A stretch of DNA of 64,000 nt from DATEDA01 sp963754305 (GTDB lineage Bacteria; Pseudomonadota; Gammaproteobacteria; Burkholderiales; SG8-39). Position numbers and translations under genes: made by a program. Location: positions 124,001 to 188,000 of the forward strand of contig CAVWFR010000036.1 in the NCBI GenBank assembly GCA_963754305.1, read 5' to 3'. The notes below the pieces were generated by a model. The model was not told where the DNA came from, searched no databases, and saw only the letters and a list, made by a program, of their open reading frames with translations. This document shows, one piece after another, positions 47,601 to 55,998 of the stretch (the stretch's first letter is position 1; each line of letters opens with the position of its first letter).

Positions 47601-47867
47601 GGGCTCGTCGAAGCCGGTCGGCTCGGGCAGGGCGACGCGCGCTCGAGGACGCGCGCGCCCGGCTCGAGCTCCCAGACGACGCTGCAGCTCTTCGCCGAGG
47701 GCGTCGTCCTCGACCGAGGAGAGCGAGACCAGGTGCTGCATGCTCGGCCGGGGAGAATCCGGGATCGCGTCGCCGCCGTCGATCTCTGTGACGACGAAAC
47801 GCCGGTTCCGGACCTGAACGAGCTGCCCGGGGGTTGGAGTGGGGGAAAGAGTCGCGACAGGGGGCAT
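44638..47867 (-). pseudogene. drmD: DISARM SNF2-type helicase DrmD, many frameshifts as written
   Basis: SNF2/Rad54-like SF2 helicase that defines class 1 DISARM. Pieces in order: PGQLVQVRNRRFVVTEIDGG at the N-terminus, NLLIADDVG + LGKTIEAG (motif I), SIVCPASLQIQWRDQM (Ia), LLIVDEAHNVAPSG (DEAH box), FLTATPHNGY (III), VIVFTEYRATQNWL (IV), ILLATDAASEGIDLQNHC (V), FEIPWNPNRLEQRNGRIDRHGQ (VI) and a coiled C-terminal region ending FLVPAQLAN. All hallmark motifs are conserved, yet at least fifteen single-base frame changes interrupt them. Three fall within about 30 bp around motif I. The ATG at 47867 starts the operon. Corrected length is about 1,075 residues. Confidence 0.85.
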
Positions 47868-48223
47868 GGGGGGGCGTTATGACGGCAGCGACCAAGGCGT
47901 GGAACAGTAATGCAAGTTGACACGGTCGGGGCATTCCCCATTCCGCGCTTGCGCCCGCACCTACGTCGGTCTCGGCTGAACTGGCGGCACGGAACCCGTC
48001 GATCCTATGGCGCGAGATTGTCGGGGATGGGAGGTATCAGGCCATCATGGACTCGAAACTGGGCGCACCGCGCTGGCCTGGCGCGCGATGCACCAGCACG
48101 CGGCACTGCTGCGTCAGAAAATCAGAACTCGATCTCGCACCGAAATGAATTGTCATGGCCCGGGCAACTGGCTAGGCTGATCCACGAGTTCCCTCTTTCT
48201 TCGCTCTTTCCCAGGAGTGCCCG
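47868..48223. other. 356-bp gap between divergent drmD and Rieske gene
   Basis: The gap must hold divergent promoters for drmD and the oxygenase operon, though no convincing -35/-10 pair was found. It contains a HepT-like coding remnant (separate entry). Just before the oxygenase ATG, CCCAGGAG supplies a ribosome-binding site. The frame-disrupted region ends here, and genes to the right are intact. Confidence 0.6.
47969..48025 (+). pseudogene. HepT (HEPN) gene remnant
   Basis: Nineteen codons read VSAELAARNPSILWREIVG, matching the HepT at 31.8-32.2 kb (VSAELTARNPEIPWREIVG) at 16 of 19 positions, and similarly in DNA. This is the segment just before the toxin active site; the R-x4-H-x-Y part does not continue in frame (a G insertion and divergence follow). 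No start or MNT partner remains. It marks the right edge of the DISARM block with debris of the same toxin family that sits intact at the left edge. Confidence 0.65.
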
Positions 48224-49597
48224 ATGGCCGCTCCCACGAAGCTGCTGACGCAACCGTACTCCGCCTACTCCCGCGGCGCCTTGCCCGAGGAGGATCGCGA
48301 GTTGACCCACGTCGAGCGCGGCGCGCCATGCGGCGAGTACCTGCGGCGGTTCTGGCAGCCGGTGGCGCTCTCGTCCGAGCTCGGCGAGCTGCCGCTGAAG
48401 GTGCGGATCTTCGGCGAAGAGCTGGTGCTGTTTCGCTCGAAGTCGGGCGACGTCGGCCTGCTCGAGCTGCACTGCAGCCATCGCGGCACCTCGCTCGAGT
48501 ACGGCATCTGCGAAGAGCGAGGCCTGCGCTGCTGCTACCACGGCTGGCTGTACGGGGTCGACGGGCGCATCCTCGAAACGCCGGGCGATCCGCCGGAATC
48601 GACGCTGCGCTTCCAGGTCTGTCACGGCGCCTACCCCGCGATGGAATACAAGGGGCTGGTGTTCGGCTACTTCGGCCCGCCCGAGAAGAGGCCCGAGTTT
48701 CCGATCTACGACAGCTACGAGCATCCGGGCGACCGGCTCGTGCCGTACTACATCACCTACCCGTGCAACTGGCTGCAGGTCCACGAGAACGTGATGGATC
48801 CGGCGCATGCCGTCTTCCTGCACACGCGCATCAGCTTTTCGCACTTCGCGGACGCGTGGGGCGAGCTGCCGGCCATGGAGTTTCCGCAGACCCCGACCGG
48901 GATGGTCTACGTCACCTCGCGCCGCTGGGGCGACAATGTGTGGGTGCGCTCGAACGACATTCTCCTGCCGAACCTCGCCCAGGTCGGTCATGTCTGGGAG
49001 GACGGGTCGGAGCCGAAGGAGTTCAGCCGCGTCGCGATCACCCGCTGGACAGTGCCACTCGACAACTCGACCTGCCGCATCATCGGCTGGCGCCACTTTC
49101 ATCCAGATGCCGATCCGCGCGGCCTCGCCGACGAATCGAAGTGCGGGCCGGAGTCGGTCGACTTCTTCGGCCAGGGCGCGGACCGCTCATACGAGGAGCG
49201 CCAGCGTATCCCCGGCGACTACGACGCCCAGGCCTCGCAGCGGCCGATCGCGATCCACGCGCTCGAGAACCTGACCAAGTGCGATACCGGCGTGGCGCGG
49301 CTGCGGCACTTCCTGCGCCGCGGAGCGCAGCGCATCGCCGAGGGGGCCGAGCCGGAGCTGTCGCCGGTGCGGTCGAACGGCCTGATCCCGACCTATTGCC
49401 ACGACACGGTCGTGCGGATCCCGATGCGCGAGGGCGCGAGCGCGGACGAGGACAAGGCGTTCGTGGGACAAGTTGGCCACGCAGTCACGAAGATCGTCGT
49501 GCAGGGCGAGCACCAGGGCGCGGCGGATCGTACCGAGCGCGTCCGCGCAGCGCTCCGCGAGTACGCCGAGCGGCAGCGGATGGCCCACACACTATAG
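48224..49597 (+). CDS. Rieske 2Fe-2S aromatic ring-hydroxylating oxygenase, catalytic subunit
   Basis: 457-residue mononuclear-iron oxygenase. The N-terminal Rieske domain has Cys84-x-His86 and Cys103-x2-His106 (CSHRG...CCYHGW). The catalytic domain has the 2-His-1-carboxylate site in HENVMDPAHAVFLH (Asp192, His195, His200 region). It resembles phthalate 4,5-dioxygenase/vanillate demethylase-type single-component oxygenases, which hydroxylate or demethylate aromatics and need a separate reductase; none lies nearby. The start at 48224 follows AGGAG. It heads an operon with a protein of unknown function and a Liv-type importer, so its substrate is probably taken up by that importer. Confidence 0.92.
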   Translation: MAAPTKLLTQPYSAYSRGALPEEDRELTHVERGAPCGEYLRRFWQPVALSSELGELPLKVRIFGEELVLFRSKSGDVGLLELHCSHRGTSLEYGICEERGLRCCYHGWLYGVDGRILETPGDPPESTLRFQVCHGAYPAMEYKGLVFGYFGPPEKRPEFPIYDSYEHPGDRLVPYYITYPCNWLQVHENVMDPAHAVFLHTRISFSHFADAWGELPAMEFPQTPTGMVYVTSRRWGDNVWVRSNDILLPNLAQVGHVWEDGSEPKEFSRVAITRWTVPLDNSTCRIIGWRHFHPDADPRGLADESKCGPESVDFFGQGADRSYEERQRIPGDYDAQASQRPIAIHALENLTKCDTGVARLRHFLRRGAQRIAEGAEPELSPVRSNGLIPTYCHDTVVRIPMREGASADEDKAFVGQVGHAVTKIVVQGEHQGAADRTERVRAALREYAERQRMAHTL

Positions 49598-49613
49598 ATA
49601 GGGAGCACCACTC

Positions 49614-50225
49614 ATGACGAGCCCGATCCACCCCGGCGAGGTCGCCTGGACCGGCGAGAACCCCGGCATCTACCTCAAGGAAACGCAGGACGGTCCCTGG
49701 ACCGGCCTGGTGACTTTTTTCCGCATCCTGTGGTCGCCGCACGGGATGGGACACGGCGTCGTCCTGCTCGACGAGCCGGCGACCGAGAAAGGCCTGCCCG
49801 AGGTGCGCAACTTCTGCATCACCGACAACGAGCCGCTCGCGCGCTTTCTCGTCGCCGAGTTCTTCTCGAAGTTCATGTCGTTTCGCGTGTCGCCGGGGAT
49901 CAAGGCGATCTCGTATCTGCCGCTCGCCGAGATCCGCCGCGCCGGCGACACGCGCAGCCGCTATCAGGAGATCCTGCAATCGAAAGACTTCGAAGTCGTG
50001 ATGACCTGGGACAAACTCGGGCCGCCCTACGCGGTCGACATGCCGCCCGACAAGGGTCCGACCAAGGCGCACGAGATGTACAGCCTGTTCCTCGACGCGG
50101 CGGACGCGTCGGTCACGGTGAACGGTCGGCCGCTGCGGGGCCAAGTCGTGCAGCGCGATTTTGCGGACGTGAAGAAGAGCACCGCCTTCCTCGCGTTCTC
50201 GGAGTCATGGATGCGCGCCGGCTAG
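49614..50225 (+). CDS. Conserved protein of unknown function downstream of Rieske oxygenase
   Basis: 203-residue soluble protein with no family I recognise. It has no signal peptide, membrane segment or cysteine cluster (a single Cys at NFCITDNEP). Recognisable stretches are GLVTFFRILWSPHGMGHGVVL, ARFLVAEFFSKFMSFR and STAFLAFSESWM. It starts 16 bp after the oxygenase and is followed by livH in 25 bp, so it belongs to the same operon. It may be an accessory or second enzyme for the oxygenase product. Confidence 0.7.
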   Translation: MTSPIHPGEVAWTGENPGIYLKETQDGPWTGLVTFFRILWSPHGMGHGVVLLDEPATEKGLPEVRNFCITDNEPLARFLVAEFFSKFMSFRVSPGIKAISYLPLAEIRRAGDTRSRYQEILQSKDFEVVMTWDKLGPPYAVDMPPDKGPTKAHEMYSLFLDAADASVTVNGRPLRGQVVQRDFADVKKSTAFLAFSESWMRAG

Positions 50226-50250
50226 AGCTCTCGGGACCCGGGGCGCGCGC

Positions 50251-51120
50251 ATGGTCGAGCTTGCTCAGTATCTCGCTTCGGGCGTCGTCGTCGGCTCGAT
50301 CTACGGCCTCATCGCGATCGGGTTCACCGCGGTCTACAACGCCACCGGTATCGTCAACTTCGCCCAGGGCGACTTCTCGATGCTCGGAGCGCTTATCGCG
50401 ATCGCGCTCCTCGCGGCCGGCGTTCCGCTCCTCCCGGCGATCGTGCTCGCGGTCTTGGCGGTCGGGCTCGCCGCGAGCGCGATCGAGCGCGTCGCGATCC
50501 GGCCGGTGGGCGCCGATGTCCTGCGCGGGATCATCATCACCATCGGCGTCGGCGTGTCGCTGCAGGGGATCGCCGTCATCCTGTGGGGCACCGATGCGCA
50601 TCCGCTCCGCGCGTTCTCGGGCGAGAGGCCGATCGGCCTCGCCGGCGTGACGATCCCGCCGCAGGCGCTGTGGATCGTCGGCACGGCGGCGGTGCTGATG
50701 ATCGCGCTGTACTTCTTCCTGACGCAGACCTACTTCGGCAAGGCATTCCGCGCCTGTGCGCTGAATCCCTTCGCCGCGAGCCTCATGGGCATTCCGACCC
50801 AGCGGATGCGTCTCGCGAGCTTCTTCCTGTCCGGATTGATCGGCGCGATAGCGGGAATCATCGTCGCGCCGATCGCACTGATGCAGTACGACACCGGGAT
50901 CTTCCTCGGCATCAAGGGCTTCGTCGCCTGCATCATCGGCGGCTTCGGCAACCCGATCGGCGCGGCGATCGGCGGGCTCCTACTCGGCGTGCTCGAGGCG
51001 CTCGCCACCGGCTATCTCAGCTCCGGCTACAAGAACGCGATCGCCTTCGTGGTGCTGCTCGTTTTTCTATTCGTACGGCCGGGCGGTCTCTTCGGCGAGC
51101 TGGAAGCGATGAAGCGATGA
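50251..51120 (+). CDS. Branched-chain amino acid-type ABC transporter permease LivH
   Basis: 289-residue inner-membrane permease of the HAAT family with about eight hydrophobic segments and the LivH phrases ASGVVVGSIYGLIAIGFTAVYNATGIVNFAQGD near the N-terminus and GNPIGAAIGGLLLGVLE near the C-terminus. It pairs with LivM, whose start overlaps its stop (ATGA). In this family the cargo is often aromatic acids, amides or urea rather than leucine; the oxygenase neighbour favours an aromatic compound. Confidence 0.92.
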   Translation: MVELAQYLASGVVVGSIYGLIAIGFTAVYNATGIVNFAQGDFSMLGALIAIALLAAGVPLLPAIVLAVLAVGLAASAIERVAIRPVGADVLRGIIITIGVGVSLQGIAVILWGTDAHPLRAFSGERPIGLAGVTIPPQALWIVGTAAVLMIALYFFLTQTYFGKAFRACALNPFAASLMGIPTQRMRLASFFLSGLIGAIAGIIVAPIALMQYDTGIFLGIKGFVACIIGGFGNPIGAAIGGLLLGVLEALATGYLSSGYKNAIAFVVLLVFLFVRPGGLFGELEAMKR

Positions 51121-52073
51121 GGCGGCTCGCGATCCTCGCGCTCCTTGCCGTCGTGCTGGCGGCGGTATGGCTCTCCGGCAGCGCGTATCTCATCAACCTC
51201 GCCGTCGTGATCGCACTCTTCGCGCTACCCGCCCTCGGCCTGTCGCTCCTGATGGGCTACACCGGCCAGATCTCTCTCGGGCACGCGGCGTTCGTCGGCC
51301 TCGGTGCGTACGGCACCGCGATCCTCGCCAAGCATCTCGGGTTGAGTCCCTGGCTCTCGATGCCCGCCGCGATCGCGGCTGCGACCGGCGCCGCGTGGCT
51401 GATCGGCTGGCTCGTGTTTCGCCTCCGCGGCCATCACCTCGCGATGGCGACGCTCGCGTTCGGGATCATCGCGCACGTCGCGTTCGTCGAGCTGCGCGGG
51501 CTGACCGGCGGGCAGGACGGCCTGTCGGGCATCCGGCCGCTGTCGGTCTTCGGCTTCGAGCTCGGGTCGGACCGCGCGATCTTCCCACTCGCCTGGATGG
51601 TGTGCGTGGCCGCACTGCTTCTCGCCGAGAACCTCGTCCGCTCGCCCGCCGGGCTCGCGATGCGCACCGTAGCCGAGAGCGAAACGGTCGCCGGCTCGAT
51701 CGGCATCGCGCCGGATGCGCTCAAGCGCCGCATCATGGCGCTGAGCGGGTGCTACGCCGCGCTGGGCGGTGCGCTTTACGCCCACTACCTCGGCTACATC
51801 AGCCCGAGCCCGTTCGACGTCGGCTTCTCGATCAAGCTGCTCCTGATGGTCGCGCTCGGCGGCTTCGCCGGCATCTGGAGCGTCCTGTTCGGCGTCGCGT
51901 TCGTCGTGCTGACGAGCGAGGCGCTCAAACCGTTCGGAAACTTCGACGTCGTGATCTACGGCGTCCTGCTGGTGATCGTGATGGTCTGGTGCCCGCGCGG
52001 GCTATTGCACGGCCTCGAGCTCGCCCGCGAGGCGTGCATGCGGCACCTGCGGCCGGCGAGTAGCACCGCATGA
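51117..52073 (+). CDS. Branched-chain amino acid-type ABC transporter permease LivM
   Basis: 318-residue partner permease. It shows LSLLMGYTGQISLGHAAFVGLGAYG, the LivM hallmark, and ALGGFAGIWSVLFGVAFVVL toward the C-terminus, with about nine hydrophobic stretches. It starts at an ATG overlapping the livH stop, and its own stop overlaps the fused ATPase start (ATGA), so all three membrane/ATPase components are translationally coupled. Confidence 0.92.
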   Translation: MRRLAILALLAVVLAAVWLSGSAYLINLAVVIALFALPALGLSLLMGYTGQISLGHAAFVGLGAYGTAILAKHLGLSPWLSMPAAIAAATGAAWLIGWLVFRLRGHHLAMATLAFGIIAHVAFVELRGLTGGQDGLSGIRPLSVFGFELGSDRAIFPLAWMVCVAALLLAENLVRSPAGLAMRTVAESETVAGSIGIAPDALKRRIMALSGCYAALGGALYAHYLGYISPSPFDVGFSIKLLLMVALGGFAGIWSVLFGVAFVVLTSEALKPFGNFDVVIYGVLLVIVMVWCPRGLLHGLELAREACMRHLRPASSTA

Positions 52074-53704
52074 CGAGTGAAGCCCCGCTCCTCGACGTAC
52101 GCGGCGTCAGCGTGCGCTTCGGCGGGCTGCAGGCGCTCGACGACGTGTCGTTCGAGGTTCGCGCCGGCGAGGTGCTCGCGCTGATCGGCCCGAACGGCGC
52201 GGGCAAGTCGACGCTCCTCAACATCGTGTCCGGCGCGCTTCGCGCCGACGCTGGCGAGATCCGACTGCGAGGCGACCGGATCGACGGCCTCGCCGCCGAC
52301 CGGATCAACGCGCGCGGCCTCGTGCGCACGTTCCAGGGCGCCGAGATCCTGCGCGGCATGACCGTGCGCGAGAACGTCATGGCCGCAGGGGCCGCGCGCA
52401 GCGGCATCGGCGTGCTGCACGGCCTCGCCGGGTGGGGCCCGTCGCGCCGCGCGGCGAGGCGCCTCGAGCACGAGGCGCTCGATCATCTGGAGGTCGTCGG
52501 CCTCGCGCACCTCGCCGACGCACCGGCTGGCGCGCTGACCGCCGGCCAGCAGCGCCTGCTCGCGGTCGCGCGCGCCCTGGGCACCGGGGCGGAGCTCGTC
52601 ATCCTCGACGAGCCCGGCGCGGGACTCTCCACGGTCGAGAAGGTCGCGCTCGCGGAAGTCATCACCAGCCTGCGCCGCCGCGGGAAGACGGTGGTGTTCG
52701 TCGAGCACGACCTCGGCTTCGTCGGCCGGCTCGCCGAGCGGATGGTCGTGCTCGACCACGGCCGTCTGATCGCCGCGGGCGCACCCGACGCGGTCCGCGC
52801 CGATCCGAAGGTGATCGAGGCCTATCTCGGCAACACCGAGATCGCCGTCGCGCGCGGGCGCGAGGCGGCGTCGGCGCCGGCGGCGGCGGCGGGACTGCTG
52901 GAGGTCGAGAGCGCCGCGGTCCGCTACGGCGGCCTGATCGCGCTCGACAGCGTGTCGCTGCGCATCGGCCACCGCGAGATCGTCGCGATCGTCGGGGCGA
53001 ACGGTGCGGGGAAGTCGACGCTGCTCAAGGCGATCGCCGGCGTGGCACCGCTCGCGAGCGGCCGCATCCGCTTCGTGGGTGAGGACATCGGGCGGGTCGC
53101 GCCGGAGGAGCGCGTGCGGCTCGGGATCGGGCTCGCCCCGGAAGGACGCCAGCTCTTCGGCTCGCTCTCGGTGCGCGACAACCTCGCGGTGGGCCGCTAC
53201 GCGCGCGTCCGGGCCGCGGGTCTCCGCCATCTCGTGCGGCCGTCGGGCGCGGAGGGGCGAGACCTCGAGGCGGCGATGGCGGAAGTGTTCGGGTTCTTCC
53301 CGCGCCTCGCCGAGCGCGCCGGACAACCCGCGGGAACCCTCTCCGGCGGCGAAGGACAGATGCTCGCGATCGGCCGCGCGCTGATGAACCGGCCGCGGCT
53401 GCTGATGCTCGACGAGCCCTCGTTCGGGCTCGCGCCGCAGATCGCCAAGGAGATCCTCGAGGCGCTGCCGCGGCTGACCGCGCTCGGGATCTCGATCCTG
53501 CTCGTCGAACAGAACGCCCGCGCGGCCCTGCAGATCGCAGCCCGCGCCTACGTGCTGGTGACCGGGCGCGTCGCGGCGGAGGGGCCGAGCGACGCGCTCC
53601 TCGCCGACCGCGACATCGCGCAGAAGTATCTCGGCTGGGACGGCAGCCGCGACGACGGCCGCGAGCGGCCGGCCGGCGCGGCCCGTCTCGTCGCCATCAA
53701 GTGA
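52070..53704 (+). CDS. Fused LivG-LivF ABC ATPase
   Basis: 544 residues containing two complete ATPase modules that are normally separate genes. The LivG-like half (1-258) has Walker A GPNGAGKST at 40-48, a degenerate signature (ALTAGQQRLLAVARAL, i.e. LTAGQ instead of LSGGQ) and Walker B VILDEPGAGL. An Ala-rich linker near 262-272 leads to the LivF-like half, with GANGAGKST, LSGGEGQMLAIGRAL and LLMLDEPSFGLAP. The frame is continuous and no stop was lost through obvious error. Such fusions tie the two subunits to 1:1 stoichiometry. Confidence 0.93.
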   Translation: MTSEAPLLDVRGVSVRFGGLQALDDVSFEVRAGEVLALIGPNGAGKSTLLNIVSGALRADAGEIRLRGDRIDGLAADRINARGLVRTFQGAEILRGMTVRENVMAAGAARSGIGVLHGLAGWGPSRRAARRLEHEALDHLEVVGLAHLADAPAGALTAGQQRLLAVARALGTGAELVILDEPGAGLSTVEKVALAEVITSLRRRGKTVVFVEHDLGFVGRLAERMVVLDHGRLIAAGAPDAVRADPKVIEAYLGNTEIAVARGREAASAPAAAAGLLEVESAAVRYGGLIALDSVSLRIGHREIVAIVGANGAGKSTLLKAIAGVAPLASGRIRFVGEDIGRVAPEERVRLGIGLAPEGRQLFGSLSVRDNLAVGRYARVRAAGLRHLVRPSGAEGRDLEAAMAEVFGFFPRLAERAGQPAGTLSGGEGQMLAIGRALMNRPRLLMLDEPSFGLAPQIAKEILEALPRLTALGISILLVEQNARAALQIAARAYVLVTGRVAAEGPSDALLADRDIAQKYLGWDGSRDDGRERPAGAARLVAIK

Positions 53705-53739
53705 CGACTCATAACGCCCGACAACCAGGAGACCGCACC

Positions 53740-54879
53740 ATGAAGACGCTCATCCGGATCGCGCTCGCGGCGTTCGCCGCCGCCGCGACGGCAGCCGCCG
53801 CGCAGGAAATCAAGATCGGCGGCCTGCTCGAGACCTCGGGCTTCGTCGCCTCGCTCGGCCAGCCGGGCCTCGAGGGGGCCCAGCTCGCCGTCGAGCAGAT
53901 CAACGCCGCCGGCGGCGTCAACGGCCGCAAGGTCGCGCTGGTCAACGTCAACTCGGAGAGCGACAACACCAAGACGGTCTCCGGCGCAAAGCGTCTGATC
54001 GAGCAGGACAAGGTCGTCGCGATCGTCGGGCCGATGAGCTCGGGCTCCGCCTTCGCCGTGGCCGACACGATGGAGCGCGCTCGGGTGCCGATGATCGCGA
54101 ATGGCGCCTCGCGGGGCATCGTCCTGCCGCCGGACCAGAAGAAGTTCATGTTTCTGGCGCCGCTCACCGACGTCGTCGTGCAGAGCGCGATGCTGAAGGA
54201 CCTGCAGGCGAAGGGCATCAAGCGGATCGCGATCCTCAACTCCGACGTCGCGTTCGGCACGAGCGGCCGCGATTCGCTGGAGAAGGCCGCGGCCGACCAC
54301 GGCATCACGATCGTCGCGAAAGAGACGTTCGGCAACGCGGACACCGACATGACGCCGCAGCTCACGAAGATCCGCGGCTCGGACGCCGAGGCGACTGTCC
54401 TCTGGGCGACCGGGCCCGGACTCGCGATCGCGAGCAAGAACCACCGCGCGCTCGGCATCAAGACGCCGCTCTACCTCGCACACTCGGCGAACGACTTCAA
54501 CTACCTGCGCCTCGCCGGTGATGCGGCGAACGGGGTGCTGCTCCCGTCGTCGAAGATCTACGTCACCGACTCGCTGCCCGACTCCGATCCGCAGAAGAAG
54601 GTGGTGGCGAAGTTCGTCGGCGACTACCAGCAGAAGTACGGCAAGCCGCCGGCCACGTTCGCGGGCAACGGTTACGACGCGACGATGATCCTGGTCGACG
54701 CGATACGGCGGGCCGGCACCGATCCGGCCGCGATCCGCGACGCGATCGAGAACACGAAGAACTACGTCGGCGTGACCGCGGTGTACGCCTACTCGCCGAC
54801 CGACCACTTCGGCACGCGGCCGGAGAGCGTGGTGATGCTCACCGTGAAGGACGGTAAGTTCGGCCTCGCCGGGAAGTAG
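53740..54879 (+). CDS. Periplasmic branched-chain amino acid-type substrate-binding protein
   Basis: 379-residue type I periplasmic-binding protein (LivK/Peripla_BP_6 family). It has a signal peptide (residues 1-21, ending AAAAQ), then IKIGGLLETSGFVASLGQPGLEGAQLAVEQINAAGG. The start at 53740 has CCAGGAG upstream and follows the fused ATPase by 35 bp. It completes the Rieske-Liv operon. Its 3' end overlaps the convergent LysR gene by 41 bp. Confidence 0.93.
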   Translation: MKTLIRIALAAFAAAATAAAAQEIKIGGLLETSGFVASLGQPGLEGAQLAVEQINAAGGVNGRKVALVNVNSESDNTKTVSGAKRLIEQDKVVAIVGPMSSGSAFAVADTMERARVPMIANGASRGIVLPPDQKKFMFLAPLTDVVVQSAMLKDLQAKGIKRIAILNSDVAFGTSGRDSLEKAAADHGITIVAKETFGNADTDMTPQLTKIRGSDAEATVLWATGPGLAIASKNHRALGIKTPLYLAHSANDFNYLRLAGDAANGVLLPSSKIYVTDSLPDSDPQKKVVAKFVGDYQQKYGKPPATFAGNGYDATMILVDAIRRAGTDPAAIRDAIENTKNYVGVTAVYAYSPTDHFGTRPESVVMLTVKDGKFGLAGK

Positions 54880-55924
54880 CGCCGCCGTCGCGCCCGCCCG
54901 CGTTGAGCGCCAGTCCGCGCACGATCTCCTCGGCGCAGTCGACCAGTGCCCGGGCCGGCCGCGTGAAGCGGTAACGATGCGAGTGCGCGACGACGATGTT
55001 GGGGGTGCGGAGCGGGCACTGGAGCGGGCGGGTCACGAGCGAGCCCATGGCCGGATGCGTGAACGGCGGACAGAAATTGAGCAGCCCGTAGCCGAGGCCG
55101 CTCGCCACGAGGCCGCGCAGCATCGGAATCGAATGCACTCGATGGGCGATCCGCGGCGTGACGCCCGCGGCACCGAACGCCGACAGGATGTACTCGGAGG
55201 TGCGCGGGAAATCGAGGAGCACGAGCGGCTCGGCGGCGAGCGCGGCCACGGTGAGCGAGCGCTTCGCTGCCAGCGGATGTCCACCGGGGAGCACGGCCTG
55301 GAGCGGCGCGGGCCGGATGGCGGTGCAGCCGATCCCGCTAGGCACCTCGAAGTCGTAGAGGATTGCGAGCTCGAATGCGCCGGTCTGCAACCCTTCCATG
55401 AGGTACTCGTGATTGCCCTCGTGCCAGTACACGCGTGCGGAAGGGTAGCGGTCCTGGAAGCGGCGGACGAGCGGCGGCACCACGAACGGGGCGAACGAGA
55501 AGAGGCAGCCGAGATGCACCCAGCCCTGCACCTCGCGCGTGTCGATGCGGCGGCCGGAGCCGAGATCCCAAGCCTGGTTCAGGAGATTGCGGCACTCGAG
55601 CGCGAGGGCGTTGCCCGCTTCGGTGAGCAGGAGTCCGCGCGCGTGGCGGCGAAGGAAGAGCTTCACGCCGAGCGTCGCCTCGAGGTGGGCGATCGCCGCC
55701 GATACCGCCGGCGCGGACACATGGAGCGATTCGGCCGCCCGGTGCACCGAGCCGTGGTGCGCCGCTGCGACGACGTAGCTCAGCTGCCGCAGCGTGAACT
55801 CCGGTGCGAGCAACTCGGCGCTCGCGGCGATCTCGGGCAGGCGCCCTTCCGCCGCGCGCTGTCCTCCGCGCGACGCCGTGCCCGGACGCCCCGAAGCGCT
55901 GCTAACGGTCTTCGGCGAGAACAT
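54839..55924 (-). CDS. LysR-family transcriptional regulator
   Basis: Up to 361 residues from the ATG at 55924. The winged HTH (LRQLSYVVAAAHHGSVHRAAESLHVSAPAVSAAIAHLE) begins only at residue 45, so the true start may be downstream, perhaps a TTG. The effector-binding domain follows (GWVHLGCLFSFAPFVVPPLVRRF). It is divergent from the oxidoreductase-hutU-CoA transferase cluster with a 74-bp gap, the usual layout for a LysR controlling the divergent operon, and converges on the Liv binding-protein gene. Confidence 0.9.
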   Translation of the reverse strand: MFSPKTVSSASGRPGTASRGGQRAAEGRLPEIAASAELLAPEFTLRQLSYVVAAAHHGSVHRAAESLHVSAPAVSAAIAHLEATLGVKLFLRRHARGLLLTEAGNALALECRNLLNQAWDLGSGRRIDTREVQGWVHLGCLFSFAPFVVPPLVRRFQDRYPSARVYWHEGNHEYLMEGLQTGAFELAILYDFEVPSGIGCTAIRPAPLQAVLPGGHPLAAKRSLTVAALAAEPLVLLDFPRTSEYILSAFGAAGVTPRIAHRVHSIPMLRGLVASGLGYGLLNFCPPFTHPAMGSLVTRPLQCPLRTPNIVVAHSHRYRFTRPARALVDCAEEIVRGLALNAGGRDGGATSRRGRTYRPSR

Positions 55925-55998
55925 GGTCTGTATCCGGAGGGTGGAACGGCTATGGTATCGGCAATCGACCGCGATCTCGCGAGTTGAGGGGGCGAACG

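Noticed and set aside
33008..47867. BREX or a type I/III restriction system instead of DISARM
   Set aside because: No brxA/B/C, pglZ, hsdS or res genes; DUF1998, PLD and the DELH helicase together with DrmD-like SNF2 fit DISARM.
49588..49601. A 14-base AT-rich word also present near 20750
   Set aside because: Repeats of this length are expected by chance in 64 kb, and one copy lies inside the ubiH coding sequence.
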